Below are positions 26,749 to 36,235 of a stretch of DNA of 64,000 nucleotides, one piece after another (within the stretch, counting starts at the first letter, position 1; every line of letters begins with the position of its first letter). This stretch comes from CBDBBY01 sp965203795 (GTDB taxonomy: Bacteria > Pseudomonadota > Alphaproteobacteria > Rhodobacterales > Rhodobacteraceae): contig OZ241915.1 in the NCBI GenBank assembly GCA_965203795.1, positions 3,286,001 through 3,350,000 on the forward strand, written 5' to 3'. The notes under the pieces were generated by a model, which saw nothing but the letters and a program-made list of their open reading frames with translations, was not told the DNA's origin and did not search any database. Both the position numbers and the translations under genes were made by a program.

Positions 26749-27230
26749 ATGACCGGGGTTCATCGCAGTTCGAAGCTTGACGAGTTCAAGGCGCAGCTTG
26801 AAGCCGGCGGCGATTCGGTCCGCCAGGTTTTGAGAGCGGCGCTTCAGGAGGTTCTTGAGGGGCAGATGACGGAGGTCTTGGGCACGGCGAAGGGCGAGCG
26901 GACGCCGGGCCGGGCCGGCTACCGCTCGGGCCACTGCGTGCGGCATTTGACGACGCAGGTGGGCCGGATCGAGCTGAGGGTTCCGCAGGATCGGAACGGA
27001 TTGTCCGGCACGGAGCTGTTCGAGCGCTGCGAGCGTTCGGAGAGGCGCCCTTCGGGCTTCGCTGCGCGAACGTCTCGGCGCTGATGCGGATGTATGCGGG
27101 CGGGGTTTCGACGCGGAAGGTCGCGAAGGCGGCGGAGGTGCTGTGCCGCCACGGCCTCTCGGCCCCGACGGCGGGCCGGATCAACGCGAAGCTGGATGCC
27201 GAACTGGCGAAGTTTGCGGAGCGGCCTCTG
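26749..27230 (+). pseudogene. IS256-family (mutator) transposase, N-terminal remnant
   Basis: The ATG at 26749 opens a frame with LRAALQEVLEGQMTEVLG, AGYRSGHCVRHL and VGRIELRVPQDRNG, the usual IS256 N-terminal pattern. After ELFERC the frame shifts near 27040 and continues as MRMYAGGVSTRKVAKAAEVL and INAKLDAELAKFAERPL, then ends at the ISAs1 insertion. The DDE catalytic part is absent. Confidence 0.8.
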
Positions 27231-28456
27231 CAGGGCTTTCGCTTTCAAAGTTTGCCGACCGCGTTCAGCAGGAGTCCCATCAGATACTTGTCGCTCATTG
27301 AGGCCATTTCCATCCTCCCCTTGAGCGACTCCTTGTCGTCCTTGAGGCGCACGATGTTCAGCGCCAGGCGGCGGATGGCGGCGAGGCACTCCGGCCCGCT
27401 CCCGGTCCGGTTCCGCATCCGGTCCTCGTCCATCACGACGTCCAGGACCCAGTGCAGCCGGTTCTCGATCCCCCAGTGGCTCCGGACGAGCTCCAGCAGG
27501 CGCTCCGGCGCGAGCTCCCGGCTCATGATGAAGTAGCGGACGGACCGCTCGGTCCGCCCGTTCAACTCGCGGACGGCCTCGATCATGCCGACGGCTTTGA
27601 GGCCGGGCCACTGGTGTCGCTCCTGCAGCCATCCCACATCGCGCGAGACGGTCGCGGTGCGCGTCTCGACCCGCCCGTGGCCGCCGTCAACATGCTGATA
27701 TGAAAGCGTTTCCTTCAGCGCTTCGGGGTCGGAGAGCCAGACCTGGACATCTTCGTGGAGCGAAGCCTGGTTGCGCTTCACCGGCAGGACGCAGTCCCCG
27801 CCCTTCTCCACGATCCGCGCCGACGTGCCGCGCTGGGTGTGCAGGGCGTCGGCGGTGACGATCCGGCCCGCCAGCTCCAGGATGTCCAGCAGGCTCGGCA
27901 TCGCCGTGAGCTCGTTCGACTTGCCGTCGACCTTGGCCTGCCCGAGCACGATCCCGGCGCCGGGCGCGAACGCCTGGACCAGGTGCAGCGGCGAGCGCTC
28001 CGAGGCGTCCGCGAACGCGCCCCGGAGCGCCTTGCCGTCGATCGCGACCTGGCCGTCCGGAAGCGCCGCCAGCAGCCGCTTCGCGAACAGCGCCAGCGCG
28101 GCTCCGAGCTGCTCCGGATCGAGGGCGTTGAACAGGTCGGAGAAGGCGTCGTGGCTCGGCGGGCCGCCCTTGAGCGGCATGAAACGGCGCAGAAACTCGA
28201 TTTTGGCGCGCGCGAACCGCGCGAACGAGTTGCACGACGACCTGCCCGTCAGCGACGCCAGAAGGGCGATCGCCAGCATTTCAACCAGGTCGTGCGTCGT
28301 GGCGTTGCTCTTCCGGGGGTCGCCGACCCCTTGGAATATAAAGCGGAATCCATCCATCTCCTGCCTCCGGACACTGCTCTTCGTTGTTGTTTTGACCGAA
28401 GAGTGCCACCATCCGGCGGAAAGGCAAAACGGAAAATTTCAAGAGCGAAAGCCCTG
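27231..28456 (-). mobile_element. Intact ISAs1-family insertion sequence with 10-bp target duplication
   Basis: 1226 bp with inverted ends CAGGGCTTTCGCTTTCAAA (left) and CAGGGCTTTCGCTCTTGAAA (right, read inward). The 10-bp sequence GCGGCCTCTG occurs at 27221-27230 and again at 28457-28466, an exact target-site duplication. The element therefore moved recently, landing at the junction of the IS256 remnant and an IS21 end. Confidence 0.92.
27245..28357 (-). CDS. ISAs1-family transposase
   Basis: 370 residues, normal for the family, from the ATG at 28357 with GGAGGCAGGAG directly before it. ISAs1 landmarks: FARAKIEFLRRFMPL, PSHDAFSDLFNALD, VAIDGKALRGAF (first catalytic aspartate), VTADALHTQRG (second), and SHWGIENRLHWVLDVVMDED (glutamate). 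No defects, so likely functional. It is the most convincingly active transposase in the window. Confidence 0.93.
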   Translation of the reverse strand: MDGFRFIFQGVGDPRKSNATTHDLVEMLAIALLASLTGRSSCNSFARFARAKIEFLRRFMPLKGGPPSHDAFSDLFNALDPEQLGAALALFAKRLLAALPDGQVAIDGKALRGAFADASERSPLHLVQAFAPGAGIVLGQAKVDGKSNELTAMPSLLDILELAGRIVTADALHTQRGTSARIVEKGGDCVLPVKRNQASLHEDVQVWLSDPEALKETLSYQHVDGGHGRVETRTATVSRDVGWLQERHQWPGLKAVGMIEAVRELNGRTERSVRYFIMSRELAPERLLELVRSHWGIENRLHWVLDVVMDEDRMRNRTGSGPECLAAIRRLALNIVRLKDDKESLKGRMEMASMSDKYLMGLLLNAVGKL

Positions 28457-28465
28457 GCGGCCTCT

Positions 28466-29183
28466 GTCAATAAGCTTCCTTTCTTGACCCTCTGTCGGCA
28501 TCCTTTCTTGCCCCTTTGGGGAGCCGGATTCCAAGGGGCGCACATTCGGCCCCGGCCCCCGGCCTTGCCCCTCCGCGCTGCGCGCTCCGGGGCGAGGCAG
28601 GGGGGCTGCCTTTTCGATTTTTTCGATTTGCGCGGCGGCGCGGCTTCCGGGCCGGATCAGCCTTTCGAGCGCTGCCGGAGGCGCCAGCTCCCGTTCCCGG
28701 TCTCGACGGTCCCACAGTGGTGCACAGGCCGGTCGAGCGGGGCCGCCGCCGTCTACCTATCGCCGAACACCGATGGCCATTCGGAGAACGACAGGTTCGT
28801 CGTGACGATCACGGACGTGCGCTCACAGGGCGGCTCAGGAGATGGAACAGGAGCTGGCCACCCGTCCCGGACTTCCGCTTCGAGAAGATCCGCCAAGTTC
28901 ACCGTGTCGAAGAAGCGCCCGCGGGCGCCGTTCCGGATGCACCCCCGGCACCGCCGCGAGGTGGCTCTTGCCGGTGCCGCCGACCAGCACGGCGTTGCGC
29001 GCGCCGTCCAGGAGACCGCCTTCGGCCATCCCCCTCAGCAGGGGAGCAGTCCGCCGCGGGCAGCAGGCCGAGCGCGAGCCGCTCCGGCACCGCGATCTCC
29101 AAGGGCGGCGGCGCTGTCCGCGCCCGGCGCATCTGTCGTTCGAAAACCCGGCAGCGACCGTGTTTCGGCACATTCCTGCATTA
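28466..29183 (-). pseudogene. istB: IS21-family IstB remnant and element end
   Basis: Minus-strand fragments of the IstB helper ATPase are spread over several frames: a Walker A stretch NAVLVGGTGKSHLAA near 29000-28955, SEWPSVFGD near 28790-28760, and HHCGTVETGNGSWRLRQRS near 28720-28680. At the far end TGTCAATAAGCTTCC with the repeated CTTTCTTGACCC/CTTTCTTGCCCC motif marks an IS21-type tip at about 28465. Several frameshifts and an altered P-loop make it non-functional. Confidence 0.7.
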
Positions 29184-29762
29184 TCATTTTCCAATTCCAG
29201 CGATTTCGCCGTCCCGCGCCAGCCGCTTCGATCCTGACATGGTTGAAAGCTTCGTGCGCGGCGTCAGACACCGGACGATCCAACGGAGATCCTTGGGCCG
29301 AAATGCCACGCAGCCTGCTGTCGGATGCCGCGGCGATCTCCAAGCGTGCAGGAATATGGCCGAGCCGCGGCCCGGAACCGCCTCAGGCCAGTTGTAAGAG
29401 ACAAGAGCGAACAGATCGTAGAGCCTGTCCGCCCTAAACAGCCTTTCGTGCCGACGGCCGCGACTGCTCTTTCGGTCCAGAAACCGATTGTACTCCGCGC
29501 AATCCTGATCGTTGCACCAGACGTGGAAACGTTTGATCGGAATGCTCCCTCTCGGCACTTGGCGCACCGGAATCCGATCCGGCCTGTAGAAAACCGCGGG
29601 CAGACCATAGATCCCTTCGGGAGTTGCGCCGTCGCCTTCGCGCTTGTCGCGCCGGATTCCACCCCGTCCGACGGAGCATGCGAGCCTGCGCCCCCGAAAC
29701 CGGGCGTACCAGCGCGTCACGACAAGCTCGTCCTGCCCAGGCGTTAGAGGAGGTGGCCGCAC
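29184..29762 (-). CDS. L,D-transpeptidase (YkuD-family) catalytic domain protein
   Basis: 192 residues from the GTG at 29762, which overlaps the end of ribA by 19 bases. The catalytic signature HPTAGCVAF (Cys nucleophile) is present near residue 150, with HAW earlier and an N-terminal DELVVTRWYARFRG start usual for this short family. It would form or edit 3-3 or lipoprotein cross-links in peptidoglycan, though no signal peptide is visible. After RCLTPRTKL the last 15-20 residues look foreign and run to the border of the IS21 remnant, so the native stop may have been replaced. Confidence 0.75.
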   Translation of the reverse strand: MRPPPLTPGQDELVVTRWYARFRGRRLACSVGRGGIRRDKREGDGATPEGIYGLPAVFYRPDRIPVRQVPRGSIPIKRFHVWCNDQDCAEYNRFLDRKSSRGRRHERLFRADRLYDLFALVSYNWPEAVPGRGSAIFLHAWRSPRHPTAGCVAFRPKDLRWIVRCLTPRTKLSTMSGSKRLARDGEIAGIGK

Positions 29763-30844
29763 TTTTCGGCCTTCGTGTCGAGATAGCCTCTGTTGAAGGG
29801 CGTCGCTGGTGATCTCAGCGGAATGGTCTCCGGCACATCAAGGCCGGCCGCTTCCAGCATGCGGACCTTATCGGGATTGTTGGTCATGAGCCTCGCCGAC
29901 GAGAACCCTAGCTGCTTCAGCATGCTGGCCGCGATCCTGTAATCCCTTTCGTCGCTTTCGAATCCCAGCCGGTGGTTGGCCTCGACGGTGTCGAATCCCT
30001 GGTCCTGAAGCGAATAGGCCCTGATTTTGTTCGCGAGGCCTATGCCCCTGCCCTCCTGGTTGAGGTAAATTAGGATTCCGCCGCCTTCCGCCGCCATCGC
30101 CCTGAGCGCGGAATCCAGCTGGGCGCCGCAGTCGCATTTCAGCGAATCCAGTATGTCACCGGTGAAGCAAGCCGAATGCAGCCTGGCCAGCACTGAGCGC
30201 TCCCTTGAGGGAGCGCCAACCTCGACAGCGCAGTGCTCCTCGGAGTCCGCGTCAAGGCGATAAACGTGTATCCGGGCGCGCGGGCTCGCCTTCAACGGAA
30301 GTTCGGCGCTCGCCACCAGATTTGGAATCCTGCCCGCCCGCAGCAGGTCGCCCGCATTCCCGCAATCGACAATGGAAAGGCGGTAGCGATCCGCGAATTC
30401 CGCCGCATTCCCGATTTCCGCGACTACTGCGGAAGGGAGCAGGCGCGCCTGCCGCGAAAGCTCGACCGCCGCGCGATGAAGGTCCGCCGAACCATCTCGC
30501 GCCGTCGAAAGCGGGCCCTTCATCGGATGCTGAAGATCGGCCGACGGATCCGCAACGGCCAGAATCCAATCTGAATCGGCATCCGGCGGGACCAGGATGC
30601 GGGCCAAATCCCCGTCGTATGCGCGTGCCTTCAACGTGGACGCACGCCTTGCCGTAACGGCGAGAACCGCGTCCCGGTCCAGCTTGAGCAATGCCCGCAG
30701 CCTGCCGTCCTGCACTGTCTCGGCCGACACGGCCGCGACGGCGCGAGCGCCGTTGCCAAGAACGACAGGCAGCCCAAGTCTCAAATCGCTTCTGACGCGG
30801 GCAAGGCACTCCTCCCTGCCCGGCTTGAAACCCATTGTTTCCAT
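29744..30844 (-). CDS. ribA: GTP cyclohydrolase II
   Basis: 366 residues from the ATG at 30844; an ATG at 30835 is nearly as good. The open frame extends further upstream into IS1595 debris and that part is not coding. The C-terminal 200 residues are clear RibA: RLHSACFTGDILDSLKCDCG with the zinc cysteines, NQEGRGIGLANKIRAY, and LGFESDERDY. It converts GTP to the first pyrimidine intermediate of riboflavin synthesis. The N-terminal 165 residues are an extra domain found in longer alphaproteobacterial RibA forms and lack the acidic motifs of an active RibB, as far as I can tell. Confidence 0.9.
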   Translation of the reverse strand: METMGFKPGREECLARVRSDLRLGLPVVLGNGARAVAAVSAETVQDGRLRALLKLDRDAVLAVTARRASTLKARAYDGDLARILVPPDADSDWILAVADPSADLQHPMKGPLSTARDGSADLHRAAVELSRQARLLPSAVVAEIGNAAEFADRYRLSIVDCGNAGDLLRAGRIPNLVASAELPLKASPRARIHVYRLDADSEEHCAVEVGAPSRERSVLARLHSACFTGDILDSLKCDCGAQLDSALRAMAAEGGGILIYLNQEGRGIGLANKIRAYSLQDQGFDTVEANHRLGFESDERDYRIAASMLKQLGFSSARLMTNNPDKVRMLEAAGLDVPETIPLRSPATPFNRGYLDTKAEKCGHLL

Positions 30845-30920
30845 TCTCTTCAAGGCGAATGCCACGCGGCGCGGTGCGGCCGCGGCAATGCAGGCACTGT
30901 AGCGGGAGGCCTGAATTTGG

Positions 30921-31334
30921 TCAAAAAGGCTTATTGCCTTGAGTCCGCTGATACAAAATATTGATTGCTCTCGACGTCGGTTTGGCGCGGAGCCGCTTCG
31001 GCTCGTCAGGAATCCGGCCTGCCGGGATTGGCATCGGGTGTTGTTCCGGCGGTTCGGCGGATGTGGAGGAGCGGAATCGGCGCTTCCGCGGCACATGCGA
31101 CCGGTGCATGAAGGTTCCGGCCGTCGCTGAAGTCTGCCGCTTGCAGTCCCGGCATTCGTGAACGCCGCGCGGCCGCTGGAGCCTCGTCGCCCGGGAGCCG
31201 CCGCACCTGGGGCAGGCGAAGCCGTCCGGGAACCTGATCCGGAACAGGTGCTCGGCGCAGGCCTCGTCGTCCGGGAACCGGTCCTCGAACTCCTGGAGCG
31301 ACAGGCGCTTCCGTCTGTGGAAGCGATTCGGCAT
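30921..31334 (-). pseudogene. IS1595-family transposase, N-terminal zinc-ribbon remnant
   Basis: From the ATG at 31334 the residues MPNRFHRRKRLSLQEFEDRF, then CPRCGG and CRDCKRQTSATAGT, form the transposase zinc-ribbon of ISXO2/IS1595. After TFMHRSHVP the match ends; the remaining frame to 30921 is unrelated. The DDE part of such a transposase is seen separately at 54255-54724. Confidence 0.8.
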
Positions 31335-31409
31335 GTGCGCACATTGGCGGAATACCAAACGAACGTTAAGAGCACATCACGCAAGATGTTGAGCGTGCGG
31401 ACTTAAGGA

Positions 31410-32000
31410 AATAAGCCATTCTACTCAAATGTTCCAAACGCTGTTCCTGCAGTCGGTTACGATTAAGTTCAATGGCTTGAATTGTCGTTTTTCCGTAATA
31501 CCGACAGCAAGGTCGTCGTCAAACCTGATATGCAGTTTTGGATCGTCCGAACCGCCACGATCAACGATAAGCGGTACCTCACAGTTGACATCACCCATGT
31601 GTGAACGAACCCGCCTGTCTGGATTTGCGAGCAGGAACAAATCACTCTTGCGCACGTTACATTCCCGACAAGACCAGAGCAAATTATCCCAAGAATGCAC
31701 TAGCCAATAATATCCGGGAACAAGCGGTTTTTTTGAACGCTTATCCTGCCTTACTCCGCCCTCCGATCTGTAGTGCTCAACGTGGCCAAAGGCAAATGCA
31801 CTGAATTCACCCTCACAATAACAGCATTTGCAGTACTGAGCATCTCGCAGTTTGCTCCTGACAGCTTCGTGTTCGTAAATCTTAGCATCGAATTCAAATT
31901 TCCTTTTCCCGTTCATATATTCTTTGCAATCATTAGCTGTCTTTGTATCCCCTTTTTGAAGTTCCGCAGGTCTTGACGACGGCTTGCGAATTCGAATCAT
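31410..32000 (-). pseudogene. ptuB-like: Second PtuB-like HNH nuclease, frameshifted and truncated
   Basis: The ATG at 32000 overlaps the stop of the second ATPase (ATGA). The frame keeps CCYCEGEFSAFAFGHVEHYR and a second knuckle SCRECN, and matches the intact protein at 10065-10823 through VGITEK. Near 31490 one base is lost: the right continuation (KTTIQAIELNRNRLQEQRLE) is in another frame, then homology ends at about 31410 next to IS1595 debris, removing the C-terminal third. The catalytic D of DVEH is H here and RPKG has become RSEG. Non-functional. Confidence 0.85.
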
Positions 32001-33386
32001 GACGCCTCGCCTTTACCTCGGAGTGTCTCCGCAGCACGACGGATGATATCCATTGCGGCCTGATCATCTCGAGACATTTCAGCAGGCAAGTTGCGAATTC
32101 TCCGCTTCAGGTCTTCAAGTTCCACATGCTCTTCTTTTGAAAGCGTTCCCTTTTCTCCCTTTTCCGCGAGCTCTTGGCGACGGTTAAAAATCTTTTCTAC
32201 CCTAGGTGGGCACGCGGACCTAAGGCCGAACAAATCGCTAGTGACAACCTGATCAAGGCGCCAGTCATTTACAGTGTCCGGGTCGCTACAAATCAGAGCG
32301 TGATCGCCTGCATTCTGAACAATAATCAAATTTGCGTCCAAGGAAACCTGTGCCATTAAGGGGCTATGCGCCGTTTCAATGAATTGAACTTTAGGAAAAT
32401 GCTCGGCTAGATGCATCCTTATATCCCGTTGCCAGCGCGGGTGTAAGTGAAGGTCGATTTCGTCGACAATAACAATTGCCGACTCGTTAAGAGGATTTTA
32501 ACAATCCGAAAAATGCTCGATCATCCTCCAAGCGATATCGACTACCCATGCGAATACAGCTCGATATCCAAGGCTCAGCTGGTTGAGAGACACAGCGCCG
32601 TAGTAAGTCTTTATCCGAACTCCAGATTCATCAGGACGACCGCCCGGCAAATGCGGACCGCGAATCTCAATATCCTCGGAGCGATGGAGGTCAGGAAGAA
32701 TTTCCGCTAGCACACATTTCAAACTTTCAAGTCGCTTTGCAGCACCTCGGTGCTTTTTCAATTGACCGAACTCAAGCAAGAGCAACAACTCCTCGGCGTC
32801 ATAGAGTGCAGACTCTACCATGAACAATGGCCGGGTCGGACTAGTTGTGTCAACTCCGTTGACACCGAGCTCTTTGGGATGCTTCCCGACACCGTATGCG
32901 AGCACCAAAGGCTCTTCTGCTGTGCTAGGTTTGTCGAGATTGGATTTCCAAGAACAGGTAGTTTTCTTAATCCGCGTGTCGGCATATTCTATCTCCAATT
33001 TCTTCGAAATAATCCGGGCACATGCGCTCTGTGCGCCGTTTAGAGGCGTCCCAACGGAAAGCTCGGCTTCCAGAAGTGCGTGGTGATCCCCAGGGGCTCG
33101 CACTAAATCATCGAACACGCCATTATCTTCTTCTCTCGACAGCTCCGGCTCGACCGGCTTCGGATCAGTACCGGTGCCTTCGTCCGGCAGATTGAACACC
33201 GGGCGCATGCGTGCAAGGCATTGAAGCAGCGTGGTCTTTCCAACGCCGTTGTCTCCAACAATTAGCGTCCAAGACGCGGGGAACCTTGACTATCGACCAG
33301 CGTGATCTCCTGCCGTTCGTTAAATGAACGAACGTTTTCAAGCACAGCTTCGTGAAGTAGAGGGGGCGGTTTTTGTTTTTTGACAT
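31997..33386 (-). pseudogene. ptuA-like: Second PtuA-like ATPase, two frameshifts and one stop
   Basis: The gene would start at the ATG at 33386 (SKNKNRPLYFTKL). Within the first 45 codons the frame must shift twice to follow the intact copy (VLENVRSFNERQEITLVDSQ, then SWTLIVGDNGVGKTTLLQCL). It then stays open through LNQLSLGYRAVFAW to a TAA at 32498-32500, where the paralogue reads SK before NPLNESA, and continues cleanly through VIVDEIDLHLHP and TAHSPLMAQ to the stop at 31997. Walker A, Walker B and the switch histidine are still recognisable. So it is a recent pseudogene of the same family as 10820-12205. Confidence 0.88.
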
Positions 33387-33509
33387 TACACTCTCTCGAA
33401 AGACAATGGTTTGTAGTAAAGGCTTTCGCCAAAACGACGCTGACAGATTAATGCTGCTAGGCGAGCTCCAGTTCTGCGTCAAGGAGGCTGTTGAAAAAGG
33501 GTATGTCCC

Positions 33510-34340
33510 AAATTTTTGGGTTGAGCCTGTTCCGCTGGCTCGGGTGTCGTCCGCGCCCGGCGGCCCGGCCCCGGGAGATGGGTGCACTGCTTGCGGCGGT
33601 GGAAGCGGCGTTCGGCCGTTCGCTTCCGCGGATGAGGGCGGAGCCCGGGGGCGGCCGAGTTCCCGATCCGGCGCGCAGCGGGCAGGCCGGGGTCAAGCGA
33701 AGGTACTACCGCTGCCGCGAGCGCGACGGGTCCGGTGGGGATCGACGGCACCGGAGTTCCGATGACCGCACTCGAGGTCGAGGGCGTTCCCGGCAAGCAG
33801 GAGGACGGCGCTGTGAAAACCCGCGAGGCGAAGGCCATCATTCTTGCACGGCCGAAAGCCGGAACCGGAAGACCGGGGAGCCGAGGAAGAACAGGGGGAG
33901 CGGGGCTGCCGGCGTCCGTATCGGCAGCGCGCGGTCGGAAGGCGGCACACGTGTCAATAAGCTTCCTTTTTTGACCCTGTACCTCTCAGGGCACTTGATG
34001 GCCCGCTGACGCCATCGTCAGCCGAACCGGGGTTCCGAGGCACCCGCCAACCCTCGCCGAGGGCTGGAGCGCGTAGCGCGGAAGGGCAAGGCTGAGCGGA
34101 AGGCGCGGATGAAGCGGATCAAGGTGCAATTGAACAACGGGCGGGTCGATCTCGTCATCGCCGGTCCCGGGTCGCACGCGACCGGGAGGCCAGCAAGGAC
34201 CGGATGCGTCACGATCCTTGCCGGAAACGCGGCTTGCCGGTCGGGCCCGGCGTCGTGGAAAGCGCCTGCAAGCGGGTCGTCGGGAGCCGGTTCAAGCGGG
34301 CGGGATGCCGCTGGTCGAAAGCGCTCGGCCAAATCAGTGT
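33510..34340 (+). pseudogene. ISKra4-family transposase remnant
   Basis: Two separated parts can be read: around 33735-33840 GIDGTGVPMTALEVEGVPGK and VKTREAKAI, and around 34225-34320 PVGPGVVESACKRVVGSRFK followed by RAGCRWSKA. Both are ISKra4 hallmarks. The middle is scrambled and an IS21-like tip lies within it at 33953. No intact frame exists. Confidence 0.75.
33953..33990 (+). repeat. IS21-like solo end
   Basis: TGTCAATAAGCTTCCTTTT followed by TTGACCCTG matches the IS21-type tip at 28465-28500 almost base for base. No istA or istB is attached here. Confidence 0.6.
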
Positions 34341-34342
34341 TG

Positions 34343-34381
34343 TAAAAGGAATGATCCCGCGTCTCAGGGGGCGTCCACACA
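34343..34381. repeat. 40-bp dispersed repeat, copy 2
   Basis: Matches the block at 23541-23580 with about two differences. It lies between the ISKra4 remnant and the IS110 transposase gene. Confidence 0.5.
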
Positions 34382-34581
34382 CGAAGGGGCTTCGGCCGGG
34401 AGTTGCGCGATCCGCGAAACCGGCTGGACATGCCCCGGAGAATTTGCAGAACTGTCGGCAAGTTGCTCCGATGGCGCAGGAAGCCGACGGCCCGGAGGCA
34501 GGTTCCGTCATAGCCCTTCCGTATCTCGATCATGCTAAGACGCTCCCACTGCCGACCGTGGCCAAGGTCGGCAGCGGAGCG

Positions 34582-35661
34582 GTGCATGGCGGAAAAGCTC
34601 TTGTTCCGAGAGAACGCAAGTCAGCATGCCAGCACCGCTTCTCCTCTTCAACTCGAACGGTTGATTGCGGCCATTCGGATACTGAACCAGAAGGAGGAGA
34701 AGACGGAAACCTGCCACATCCGGCGATCATCGGACTGGATGTCTCGCGCGATATGCTCGACATCCATGGCCTGCCCGACGGTCTCGAGCTCCGGCTGCCG
34801 AACACCTGCGAGGGGCACGCGCAGCTCGAACGGCTTGCCCGCGACCGGCGGGCATTGGTCTGCTTCGAGGCCACGGGCGGCCACGAGTGGCTGCTATGGG
34901 CGAGCCTGGACAAGGCCGGGATCGGAACGCGGCAGCTCCCTCCGGCGCAGATCAAGGCCTTCGCGGCCAGCCTGGGCGTGCGCGCCAAGACGGACCGGAT
35001 CGATGCCGAGATGATCGCCCTGTTCATGGCGTTCCGCCCGGAGGCCGGGCGCCGCCTGCCGCATGCGAAGCTGCGCAACCTCCGGGCGCTGGCAACCAAG
35101 CGTCGGCAGCTTGTCGGCACCCTCAAGCGCCATTCGCTGCAGTGCAAGGCCCGGGAGAAGCACGGAACGGCCTGCGATTTCGAAGATTTCGACAACGAGT
35201 TCAAAGACTTGATGAACCGGCAGATCAAGGAGCTGGAGCAACGGATCGAGATCCTCCTCGCGTCCGATGCCGAGTTGGCCGGAACCGCCGCGATCCTGCG
35301 GTCCATTCCCGGAATCGGGCCGGTGGCTTGCGCGATGCTGATTGCCGAAATGCCCGAACTCGGACAGATCACTGGAGACAAGGCCGCCGCTCTCGCGGGG
35401 CTTGCGCCCGTCGCGCGGGACAGCGGGCAGATGGGCGGCAAACGGGCCATCGGCGGCGGCCGACGGGCACTTCGATGCGTGCTGTACCAGGCCGCGCTTG
35501 TGGCCTCGCACCACAACGCGGATATGGAAATCTTCGCAAAGCGCCTGCGGGACAAAGGCAAGCCGCACAAGGTCGTCGTTACGGCCGTTGCCCGCAAGCT
35601 CATCACGGTCGCAAATGCCCTGTGCAAAACGCGCCGATCCTGGGCGGCCCGGGCCGCGTGA
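34582..35661 (+). CDS. IS110-family transposase
   Basis: About 359 residues if translation begins at the GTG at 34582; the start is uncertain because no good ATG lies close to the conserved N-terminus. The RuvC-like DEDD part starts with IIGLDVSRDMLDIHG, then VCFEATGGHEW and AKTDRIDAEMIALFM; the C-terminal transposase part has AILRSIPGIGPVACAMLIAE and MGGKRAIGGGRRALR. IS110 elements have no clear inverted ends; adjacent noncoding DNA could encode the bridge RNA these enzymes use (roughly 34345-34580 or 35662-35730). The frame is complete, so it may be active. Confidence 0.8.
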   Translation: MHGGKALVPRERKSACQHRFSSSTRTVDCGHSDTEPEGGEDGNLPHPAIIGLDVSRDMLDIHGLPDGLELRLPNTCEGHAQLERLARDRRALVCFEATGGHEWLLWASLDKAGIGTRQLPPAQIKAFAASLGVRAKTDRIDAEMIALFMAFRPEAGRRLPHAKLRNLRALATKRRQLVGTLKRHSLQCKAREKHGTACDFEDFDNEFKDLMNRQIKELEQRIEILLASDAELAGTAAILRSIPGIGPVACAMLIAEMPELGQITGDKAAALAGLAPVARDSGQMGGKRAIGGGRRALRCVLYQAALVASHHNADMEIFAKRLRDKGKPHKVVVTAVARKLITVANALCKTRRSWAARAA

Positions 35662-36160
35662 GCGTTGAACGGCGTCCATCCCTCGGCCGAGTGCCGTTGT
35701 CACGCCGGCCTGCCGACCCAGAGACCCCTTATCGCAGCGTAGGCAGGTTGGCATGGTGGCCGCGCGGCTGCTGGAAACCTGGCCGCGCTTTGAAACCGGA
35801 TCGACCGGTCGGCTGCCGGTCAGAACGAAACAGAGTCGGCTATCAAACACAGCCGCAGCTCAAAGTCGCGGACCCGGGCAAAAGCAGCCTGAAATCCTAG
35901 CTTGTAGCGGATACGGCAGCTGATCGGTGAAACTCTCCGTCCAGCCAAGGCCGGAGCCCGTGGGGCTTCTCGAACCCCCGGGGTCGGCGGCGGAGGATGC
36001 GGCAAAGCACATGGTCGGCAAGATCCAGGCAGCACACCGGCGGGCGGATTGGGAAGCCGCGGACCTCCGACGGCGATTCCGGTTTCGGACCAGCCCCGGC
36101 GACGCCGCTACGCCCAATCGTTTCCGCTTCTGGTGCCTGCGGGTTCAGAGCGCGGTCGGC
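35662..36160. other. Noncoding stretch, no gene recognised
   Basis: About 500 bases from the end of the IS110 gene to the lipoprotein terminator. Part is presumably the IS110 right flank. Short frames on both strands lack motifs. Confidence 0.4.
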
Positions 36161-36161
36161 C

Positions 36162-36193
36162 AAAAAACTGCCGCGCCTTTGCGGGCGCGGCAG
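36162..36193 (-). terminator. Strong intrinsic terminator of the lipoprotein gene
   Basis: On the minus strand CTGCCGCGCC, a six-base loop and GGCGCGGCAG form a perfect 10-bp stem followed by a run of six T. It lies about 45 bases after the lipoprotein stop. A second GC-rich hairpin (AAGCAGGG/CCCTGCTT) lies between. The truncated paralogue has the same structure. Confidence 0.85.
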
Positions 36194-36235
36194 CCGGATG
36201 TCGAAGCAGGGCCGCCGCCCCCTGCTTGGATGTTC

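Noticed and set aside
30845..31384. N-terminal extension of ribA by 180 residues
   Set aside because: This part is antisense or out-of-frame reading of the IS1595 remnant; homology to RibA and a start signal begin at 30844.
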